NCBI GenBank assembly: GCA_018715025.1
Contig: DVMK01000256.1
Location: 1-8,893 of the forward strand
DNA from: Candidatus Caccousia avistercoris
GTDB taxonomy: Bacteria > Bacillota > Clostridia > Oscillospirales > Acutalibacteraceae
Direction of reading: 5' to 3'
Length of the DNA stretch: 8,893 nt
Part shown: piece by piece, positions 1 to 5,430 of the stretch
Layout of the letters: every line of letters begins with the position of its first letter
How positions within the stretch are numbered: the first letter of the stretch is position 1
The notes under the pieces: model-generated
What the model was told of the DNA's origin: nothing
The model's database searches: none
The model's input: the letters and a program-made list of their open reading frames with translations, nothing else
Made by a program: the position numbers and the translations under genes

Positions 1-27
1 TCCACAGTCTTCTTCAATGGACTGTTA

Positions 28-56
28 TTGATCTATACCGGCAAAAAGGGTACAAT
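28..56 (+). promoter_or_regulatory. Sigma-A-type promoter of the ROK regulator gene
   Basis: A -35 box TTGATC (28-33) is followed by a 17-base spacer and a -10 box TACAAT (51-56). Each box matches the housekeeping consensus in most positions and the spacing is ideal. Transcription would start near 63, giving a leader of about 30 bases that contains the Shine-Dalgarno AAGGAGGG at 81-88. I see no clear palindromic operator around the promoter, so autoregulation cannot be argued from sequence. Bases 1-27 show nothing recognisable. Confidence 0.75.
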
Positions 57-94
57 GAAAGCAGTAAAAATTTGCCACATAAGGAGGGTGCCAA

Positions 95-1291
95 ATGCCT
101 AAAACTCTTGTAAAGGTGCGGCAGATAGGAAGATACAGCAAGGTTTTTGACATTATCCGCCGGAACAATGGCCAGGTTTCCCGGTTTGACATCTGCAAAC
201 TGACGGGCTACAGCACCACAACGGTTACTTCTGTGGTAGATCGCCTGATTGCCGACGGTTTTGTTGCTGAAGACGAAAGCCAGGAAAGCAGGGTGGGCCG
301 CCGCCCCTCCTTGCTGAACGTCCAGTGCAGCAGCATCTACTTTGCAGGAGTTGAGTGCAGTGCTGCCGGCGTGAGCCTGACGGTAACGGACGCCACCCAG
401 GCAATTGTAGATCAGAGAAGCATTGCGCTGGACGCTCAAGCCACCGAAGAAATTATCTCGGCCATGAAGCAGCTTTTGGATACATACATCCGGGAAAACA
501 AGGAAATTTGGGAAAAAATACCTTCTGTTGTCTTCTCCATTCCGGGAGAACTCGATGCCCAGGAAGGTATTGGCATTGAATACCGCACTGTACCAGACTG
601 GCATTACATCAATTTCCGGGAACACTTTTCTTACCTTAAAAAGCGCCTGTTCTTCCTCAATAATGTGGACGCCATGCTGACAGGCTACCGGGCCCAGAAC
701 CAGCTTGAGCCGGAATGCTCCGTCATTTTCCTGATTATTCGCCACAGCGCCGGGGTGCGGCTGTTTTCCAAAGGGTTGCTCTGTTCTGAGCTTGGCATAG
801 TCTGCGAAATAGGGCACATGAAGGCGGAGGGGTCCACCCGCTGGTGCGCCTGTGGAAAAAAGGGCTGCTTTGACGCAGAGCTTTCCTCCACCGCCATCGT
901 AAGCAAGTTCCGAGAGGCCTATTACGCAGGTCTTTTGGACAAAAATCTTGTCTTGCAGGAGTCAGATCTTAATTTAGAAACTTTTTTCCTCCTTGTACAG
1001 CAGAGAGAACCCACCACCGTGCGGATCCTAAAGGAAGCCACCGCTTTTCTTTCCCAGATGCTGGGGATCCTTCTGGCTTTTTTCCGTCCGGACGTGCTTG
1101 TGCTGTCCTCCTTTTACCCGGAATCGGTCTGCCGCCTAGCCGATTCCCTCAAGACACAGTTGGCCGGGCAGTTGGCTTCTGAAGAGCTTCCCCAGATTGC
1201 CTGCATCCCCCCTGCCGACATGCTTGCCAGCTTTGGGGCTACCATCGCTGGCTATGAAATCGCCTTCCCTACTAAGGTGACGGAAATTTAA
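95..1291 (+). CDS. ROK-family transcriptional regulator (NagC/XylR type)
   Basis: This is a DNA-binding sugar-responsive regulator of the ROK family, 398 residues and so of normal length. Residues about 15-75 form a winged helix-turn-helix domain (a recognition-helix region rich in Ser/Thr near residues 38-50, then a wing ending in GRRPSLL). The rest is the sugar-kinase-like ROK fold. The ROK zinc site is intact: H241 in EIGH, and C251, C253 and C258 in the CxCGxxGC motif at 251-258. The kinase features are degraded: the phosphate-binding DxGGT motif is replaced by GVECSAAG (85-92), and the usual catalytic END-A-N stretch reads NNVDAM. It therefore probably senses rather than phosphorylates its ligand. 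The start is set by AAGGAGGG at 81-88, six bases before the ATG. Base composition is intermediate (31 of 60 G+C in 421-480). The target genes are not evident; the sugar operon at 5431-8893 is one candidate, unknown genes left of the window another. Confidence 0.93.
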   Translation: MPKTLVKVRQIGRYSKVFDIIRRNNGQVSRFDICKLTGYSTTTVTSVVDRLIADGFVAEDESQESRVGRRPSLLNVQCSSIYFAGVECSAAGVSLTVTDATQAIVDQRSIALDAQATEEIISAMKQLLDTYIRENKEIWEKIPSVVFSIPGELDAQEGIGIEYRTVPDWHYINFREHFSYLKKRLFFLNNVDAMLTGYRAQNQLEPECSVIFLIIRHSAGVRLFSKGLLCSELGIVCEIGHMKAEGSTRWCACGKKGCFDAELSSTAIVSKFREAYYAGLLDKNLVLQESDLNLETFFLLVQQREPTTVRILKEATAFLSQMLGILLAFFRPDVLVLSSFYPESVCRLADSLKTQLAGQLASEELPQIACIPPADMLASFGATIAGYEIAFPTKVTEI

Positions 1292-1343
1292 AGCAGAATC
1301 AAACAGACGCTTCGCCTGGCCTGCCGCGTCAAGGCGGGCTGCA

Positions 1344-1379
1344 AAAAGGCTGCCGGGGTACCCGCCCCGGCAGCCTTTT
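1344..1379. terminator. Bidirectional rho-independent terminator between the ROK gene and spoVAC
   Basis: A perfect 15-base-pair inverted repeat (1344-1358 with 1365-1379) has a six-base loop, a G+C-rich core and A/T ends. Read on the minus strand the stem runs into five T residues, and it begins directly after the spoVAC stop codon (1383-1381). On the plus strand the stem ends in TTTT and serves the ROK gene, which stops at 1291. The 50 bases between the ROK stop and the hairpin hold nothing else recognisable. Confidence 0.9.
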
Positions 1380-1380
1380 C

Positions 1381-1827
1381 TCACCCTGCCAGCCCCAGCG
1401 CCCACAGAATGAGGCCGTACAAAATGCTGGCGGTGATCCCCATGACCAGCACCGGCCCGGCGATGGTGAACATTTTTGCGCAGGTGCCGGTGACGATCTT
1501 CTCGCTTTTGAATTCAATGGCAGGGGAGACCACGGCGTTGGCAAAGCCGGTAATGGGCACCAGCGTGCCGGCCCCGGCGTGCTTCGCCACATTGTCGTAC
1601 ACCCGCAGGCCCGTGAGCAGGGCGCTGGCCAGGATGAGCGTCACCGAGACGAACCCGCGGGCCGTCTGCAGGTCCATGCCCAGGCCCTGGTAAAAATTCA
1701 CCAGGGCCTGGCCCGCGCAGCAGATGAGCCCCCCGGTGAGGAAGGCCATGGCCGCGTTTTTCCAAAACGGCGAGGGGGGCGAGGCCTTTTCGGCCATTTT
1801 TTGATATTCTTCTCTGGAAACCTTCAC
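1381..1827 (-). CDS. spoVAC: Stage V sporulation protein AC (SpoVAC), standalone
   Basis: The 148-residue protein is a full-length member of the SpoVAC/SpoVAEB family, small integral membrane proteins of the spore inner membrane. In Bacillus, SpoVAC is part of the SpoVA channel that moves Ca-dipicolinate into the forespore and out at germination, and it behaves as a mechanosensitive channel. Hydrophobic segments lie at about 25-49, 59-75, 84-104 and 121-147. Family hallmarks seen here are FLTGGLICCAGQ (29-40), the SALLTG stretch (68-73) and AGAGTLVPITGFANA (84-98). The motif after this, EFKSE (105-109) followed by a KMFTIAGP stretch, fits SpoVAC rather than SpoVAE. The start is GTG at 1827, preceded by AAGGAG (1844-1839) and GAAGG nearer the start; an ATG at 1834 is in a different frame. 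spoVAD and spoVAE, normally next to spoVAC, are absent, and a terminator follows at once. The gene is very G+C-rich like carB. Confidence 0.93.
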   Translation of the reverse strand: MKVSREEYQKMAEKASPPSPFWKNAAMAFLTGGLICCAGQALVNFYQGLGMDLQTARGFVSVTLILASALLTGLRVYDNVAKHAGAGTLVPITGFANAVVSPAIEFKSEKIVTGTCAKMFTIAGPVLVMGITASILYGLILWALGLAG

Positions 1828-1884
1828 GGTGCATCCTTCTCCTTCCCTTGTGCCCGCGCCTTCGCCGGGCTTCGTTCTGCTGTG

Positions 1885-1911
1885 TAGTATGCCGCGCTTT
1901 CGGTGAATTAC
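1885..1911 (-). promoter_or_regulatory. Candidate sigma-G (forespore) promoter for spoVAC
   Basis: On the minus strand CATACTA (1891-1885) fits the Bacillus sigma-G -10 consensus CATnnTA at every defined position. It lies about 58 bases upstream of the spoVAC GTG start, a plausible leader length. The -35 side is weak: GTAAT (1911-1907) matches only part of the GYATR consensus, and its 15-base spacing is shorter than usual. Sigma-G control of spoVA genes is established in Bacillus; its use here is inference from the -10 match and the gene's identity. Confidence 0.45.
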
Positions 1912-1969
1912 CCGCCCGGCGGCGCATTTTTCCGCCTCTGGCGGCGGCAGGCGGCGTTTCTGCGGCGGT

Positions 1970-2029
1970 TTTCGACATTTTACTCATAATATTTTGAAAA
2001 AATACAAGAAAATGCCTTCAAAAAAACTG
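1970..2029 (+). promoter_or_regulatory. A+T-rich tract upstream of the carB -35 box (possible UP element)
   Basis: Directly after a very G+C-rich stretch (1911-1968, with a small ccgcc/ggcgg inverted repeat at 1932-1944), the sequence becomes strongly A+T-rich, with runs of A at 1997-2002 and 2020-2026. A-tracts just upstream of a -35 box can act as UP elements that bind the RNA polymerase alpha subunit. There is no gene in 1828-2112 apart from the overlapping mini-ORF at 2103; the rest appears to be the two divergent leader and promoter regions. Confidence 0.35.
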
Positions 2030-2058
2030 TTGTCAATTTTGGGATTTTCGATTAAACT
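2030..2058 (+). promoter_or_regulatory. Sigma-A-type promoter of carB
   Basis: The -35 box TTGTCA (2030-2035) matches the consensus at five of six positions. After a 17-base spacer comes TAAACT (2053-2058), matching at four of six. Transcription would start near 2065, giving a leader of about 48 bases. That leader is too short for a classical attenuator, and I see neither a PyrR-binding loop nor a T-box in it. Confidence 0.6.
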
Positions 2059-2102
2059 AATAAGGATATAGATTCGGCAACAGGATAAGGAAAGGCGAGG
2101 CG

Positions 2103-2126
2103 ATGGATATTTATGAAGAGAAATGA
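2103..2126 (+). CDS. Possible 7-codon leader ORF overlapping the carB start
   Basis: An ATG at 2103 opens a short frame encoding MDIYEEK and stopping with TGA at 2124-2126, so the carB ATG (2113) lies inside it in another frame. The purine-rich segment AAGGAAAGG (2087-2095) ends seven bases before this ATG, which is better spacing than that of the nearest Shine-Dalgarno-like GAGG (2097-2100) to the carB ATG (12 bases). It could be a translated leader that couples or limits carB initiation, or simply chance. No protein-level evidence is available for so short a peptide. Confidence 0.25.
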   Translation: MDIYEEK

Positions 2127-5100
2127 TATTCACAAGGTTCTGATCATCGGTTCCGGCCCCATCATCATTGGACAAGCCTGCGAGTTTGACTATTCCGGCA
2201 CGCAGGCCTGCAAGGCCCTGCGCAGGCTGGGCTACCAGATTGTGCTGGTGAACTCCAACCCGGCTACCATTATGACCGACCCGGAAACCGCCGACATCAC
2301 CTACATTGAGCCCCTCAATGTGGAGCGGCTGACCCAGATCATTGAAAAAGAACGCCCCGACGCCCTGCTGCCCAACCTGGGGGGACAATCCGGCCTGAAC
2401 CTGTGCTCTGAGCTGAACAAGGCCGGCGTGCTGGAAAAATACAACGTGAAGGTCATCGGCGTCAATGTGGACGCCATTGAGCGCGGCGAGGACCGCATCG
2501 AATTCAAGAACACCATGAACGAGCTGGGCATTGAAATGGCCCGCAGCGAGGTGGCCTACTCGGTGGAGGACGCCCTGGCCATTGCAGACCGGCTGGGCTA
2601 CCCGGTGGTGCTGCGCCCCGCCTACACCATGGGCGGCGCCGGCGGCGGCCTGGTGTACAATGTGGACGAGCTGAAAACCGTCTGCGCCCGCGGCCTGCAG
2701 GCCAGCCTGGTGGGCCAGGTGCTGGTGGAGGAGTCCATTCTGGGCTGGGAAGAGCTGGAGCTGGAAGTGGTGCGGGACGCCAAGAACAACATGATCACCG
2801 TCTGCTTCATTGAAAACATCGACCCCCTGGGGGTGCACACCGGCGACTCCTTCTGCTCCGCCCCCATGCTCACCATTTCGGAGGAGCTGCAGAAGCGCCT
2901 GCAGGAGCAGGCCTACAAGATTGTGGAGCGGGTGGGCGTCATCGGCGGCACCAACGTGCAGTTTGCCCACGACCCGGTGAGCGACCGGGTGGTTGTCATT
3001 GAAATCAACCCCCGCACCTCCCGTTCCTCCGCCCTGGCCTCCAAGGCCACCGGCTTCCCCATCGCCCTCATCTCCGCCATGCTGGCCAGCGGCCTCACCC
3101 TGGACGAAATCCCCTGCGGCAAGCACGGCACCCTGGACAAGTACGTGCCGGGCGGCGACTATGTGGTGATCAAGTTCGCCCGTTGGGCCTTCGAGAAATT
3201 CCCCGGCGCAGAGGACAAGCTGGGCACCCAGATGAAGGCTGTGGGCGAAGTGATGAGCATCGGCAAAACCTACAAGGAGGCCTTCCAGAAGGCCATCCGC
3301 AGCCTGGAGAACGGCCGCTACGGCCTGGGCCACGTGAAGGACTTCGGCAAAAAGACGAAGGAGGAGCTGCTGGCCATGCTGGCGGTCCCCACCAGCGAGC
3401 GCCAGTTCATCATGTACGAGGCCCTGCGGAAGGGCGCTACCGTGGAGGAGCTGTGGGAGCTCACCAAAATTAAGCACTACTTCCTCCGCCAGATGAAAGA
3501 GCTGGTGGAGGAGGAGGAAGCCCTGCTGGCCTGCAAGGGGCAGGTTCCTCCGGCAGACATGCTGCGCCAGGCCAAGCTGGACGGCTTCGCCGACAAGTAC
3601 CTGAGCCAGATTCTGGAGGTTCCGGAGGACGACATCCGCGCCGCCAGGGTGCAGAACCACATTGTGGAAGCCTGGGAGGGCATCCATGTGAGCAGCACCG
3701 AGGATTCGGCCTACTATTACTCCAGCTACCACATGGAGGACAAGAGCCCGGTCAGCACCGGCCGCCAGAAGATTATGATTCTGGGCGGCGGCCCCAACCG
3801 GATTGGGCAGGGCATTGAATTTGACTACTGCTGCGTCCACGCGGCCCTGGCCCTGAAGGATCTGGGCTTTGAGACGATCATTGTAAACTGCAACCCGGAA
3901 ACCGTCTCCACCGACTACGACACCTCCGACAAGCTGTACTTCGAGCCCCTTACCCTGGAGGATGTGCTGAGCATTTACGAGAAGGAGAAGCCCGCCGGGG
4001 TTATCGCCCAGTTCGGCGGCCAGACCCCGCTGAACCTGGCGGCCTCCCTGAAGAAGGCCGGCGTGAAGATTCTGGGCACCACCCCGGAAACCATCGACAT
4101 GGCAGAGGACCGGGATCTGTTCCGGGCCATGATGGACAAGCTGCGCATCCCCATGCCCGAGTCCGGCATGGCGGTGAACGCCCAGGAGGCCATTGAAATC
4201 GCCAACCGCATCGGCTACCCGGTCATGGTGCGCCCCTCCTACGTGCTGGGCGGCCGCGGCATGGAGGTGGTGTACGACGACGAGGCCATGGCCTTCTACA
4301 TGAACGCGGCCACAGGCGTCACGCCGGACCGGCCCATCCTCATCGACCGGTTCCTGCACCACGCCACCGAGTGCGAGGCCGACGCCATCAGCGACGGGGA
4401 GAACGTGTTTGTTCCCAGCGTGATGGAGCACATTGAGCTGGCGGGCGTCCATTCCGGCGACTCCGCCTGCATTCTGCCGCCCCGCGGCCTGACGGAAAAG
4501 CAGATTGACACCATTAAGGATTATACCCGGCGGATTGCCCGGGAAATGCACGTGGTGGGCCTGATGAACATGCAGTACGCCATTGAGGACGGCAAGGTGT
4601 TCGTGCTGGAGGCCAACCCCCGCGCTTCCCGCACCGTGCCGCTGGTGTCCAAGGTGTGCAACATCAACATGGTGCGCATCGCCACGGATATTATGACCTC
4701 TCACCTGACAGGGCGTCCCTCCCCGGTGCCGGGCCTGAAGGAGAAGAAGATCTCCCATTACGGCGTGAAGGAAGCGGTATTCCCCTTCAATATGTTCCCG
4801 GAGGTTGACCCGGTGCTGGGGCCTGAGATGCGCTCCACCGGCGAGGTGCTGGGCATTTCCTCCAACTTCGGCGAGGCCTTCTACAAGGCGGAGGAAGCCA
4901 CCCAGACCAAGCTGCCCCTCAGCGGCATGGTGCTCATCAGCGTGAACGACCGGGATAAGCCCGAGGTGGCCGAGGTAGCCCGCGGCTTCGTGGAGTGCGG
5001 GTTCTCCATCATCGCCACCGGCGGCACCTACGGGGCCCTGGCCGCGGCCGGGATCCCGGCGGAGCGGGTTGCCAAAATCAACGGCGGCCGCCCCAACGTG

Positions 5101-5331
5101 CTGGATTACATCACCAACGGCAAGGTGTCCATCATTGTGAACACCCCTCTGGGCAAGAAGGGGGCCACCGACGACAGCTACATCCGCAAGGCCGCCGTCA
5201 AGGGCCGCATTCCCTACGTGACCACCATGGCCGCCGCCAAGGCCACCGTGGAGGGCATCAAGGCGGCGAAGGCCCCGGAGACCAAGCAGGTGAAATCCCT
5301 CCAGGAATACCACGCAGACGAAGCAGAATAA
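2113..5331 (+). CDS. carB: Carbamoyl-phosphate synthase large subunit
   Basis: CarB makes carbamoyl phosphate from bicarbonate, two ATP and ammonia supplied by the glutaminase subunit CarA, feeding pyrimidine and arginine synthesis in the cytoplasm. The 1072 residues match the usual length. Two homologous ATP-grasp halves are present. The first (carboxyphosphate) starts VLIIGSGPIIIGQ and has MGGAGGG (173-179) and the metal ligands E297 and N299 in EINPRTSRSS. The second (carbamoyl phosphate) starts at M555 (ILGGGPNRIGQG) and has VRPSYVLGGRG from 706 and E833/N835 in LEANPRASR. The oligomerisation domain lies between them. The C-terminal MGS-like allosteric domain begins near 938 and carries an IATGGT segment and K988 in AKINGGRPN. 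The start is fixed by an in-frame TAA at 2086-2088 with no other start codon between. carA is not adjacent. Codons are strongly biased to G/C-ending forms (44 of 60 G+C in 2581-2640). Confidence 0.98.
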   Translation: MKRNDIHKVLIIGSGPIIIGQACEFDYSGTQACKALRRLGYQIVLVNSNPATIMTDPETADITYIEPLNVERLTQIIEKERPDALLPNLGGQSGLNLCSELNKAGVLEKYNVKVIGVNVDAIERGEDRIEFKNTMNELGIEMARSEVAYSVEDALAIADRLGYPVVLRPAYTMGGAGGGLVYNVDELKTVCARGLQASLVGQVLVEESILGWEELELEVVRDAKNNMITVCFIENIDPLGVHTGDSFCSAPMLTISEELQKRLQEQAYKIVERVGVIGGTNVQFAHDPVSDRVVVIEINPRTSRSSALASKATGFPIALISAMLASGLTLDEIPCGKHGTLDKYVPGGDYVVIKFARWAFEKFPGAEDKLGTQMKAVGEVMSIGKTYKEAFQKAIRSLENGRYGLGHVKDFGKKTKEELLAMLAVPTSERQFIMYEALRKGATVEELWELTKIKHYFLRQMKELVEEEEALLACKGQVPPADMLRQAKLDGFADKYLSQILEVPEDDIRAARVQNHIVEAWEGIHVSSTEDSAYYYSSYHMEDKSPVSTGRQKIMILGGGPNRIGQGIEFDYCCVHAALALKDLGFETIIVNCNPETVSTDYDTSDKLYFEPLTLEDVLSIYEKEKPAGVIAQFGGQTPLNLAASLKKAGVKILGTTPETIDMAEDRDLFRAMMDKLRIPMPESGMAVNAQEAIEIANRIGYPVMVRPSYVLGGRGMEVVYDDEAMAFYMNAATGVTPDRPILIDRFLHHATECEADAISDGENVFVPSVMEHIELAGVHSGDSACILPPRGLTEKQIDTIKDYTRRIAREMHVVGLMNMQYAIEDGKVFVLEANPRASRTVPLVSKVCNINMVRIATDIMTSHLTGRPSPVPGLKEKKISHYGVKEAVFPFNMFPEVDPVLGPEMRSTGEVLGISSNFGEAFYKAEEATQTKLPLSGMVLISVNDRDKPEVAEVARGFVECGFSIIATGGTYGALAAAGIPAERVAKINGGRPNVLDYITNGKVSIIVNTPLGKKGATDDSYIRKAAVKGRIPYVTTMAAAKATVEGIKAAKAPETKQVKSLQEYHADEAE

Positions 5332-5343
5332 GACAGAACGGCG

Positions 5344-5379
5344 AAAGGCCGGCAGGGGAAGTTCCTCTGCCGGCCTTTT
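5344..5379. terminator. Rho-independent terminator of carB, probably shared with the convergent hydrolase gene
   Basis: A stem of about 16 base pairs (5344-5359 with 5363-5378, one G-T wobble at 5356/5366) has a three-base loop and ends in TTTT then CTCT on the plus strand, 12 bases after the carB stop. On the minus strand the stem ends in TTT and could also stop transcripts of the hydrolase gene that ends at 5431. A run of seven G residues lies at 5397-5403 in the remaining gap, which holds no other feature. Confidence 0.88.
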
Positions 5380-5430
5380 CTCTGCTTCTGTGCGCCGGGG
5401 GGGCGTGCGAAAAGGGGCTCCGTTTTTTCT

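Noticed and set aside
147..214. Two perfect TTGACA boxes (147-152 and 186-191) inside the ROK gene
   Set aside because: Neither has a convincing -10 box 16-18 bases downstream (the better one is TACAGC), and both lie in the conserved DNA-binding domain coding sequence.
14..817. A 267-residue minus-strand frame opposite the ROK gene
   Set aside because: It has no good ribosome binding site or recognisable domain, and it lies over the well-supported ROK coding sequence.
1514..1987. A minus-strand frame overlapping spoVAC, with an ATG at 1834
   Set aside because: The product is Arg/Gly/His-rich with no family resemblance and occupies the spoVAC coding region in another frame. The GTG start at 1827 gives the conserved SpoVAC protein.
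2059..2112. A possible PyrR-binding loop, T-box or riboswitch in the carB leader
   Set aside because: The predicted leader is only about 48 bases, shows no stable stem, no terminator/antiterminator pair and no PyrR-loop consensus.
1984..5313. A 1109-residue open frame on the minus strand opposite carB
   Set aside because: It mirrors carB almost exactly, its product is a low-complexity mix rich in His, Gly, Ala, Leu and Val, and it is explained by G/C-ending codons in carB that leave few stops on the opposite strand. CarB itself is unmistakable.
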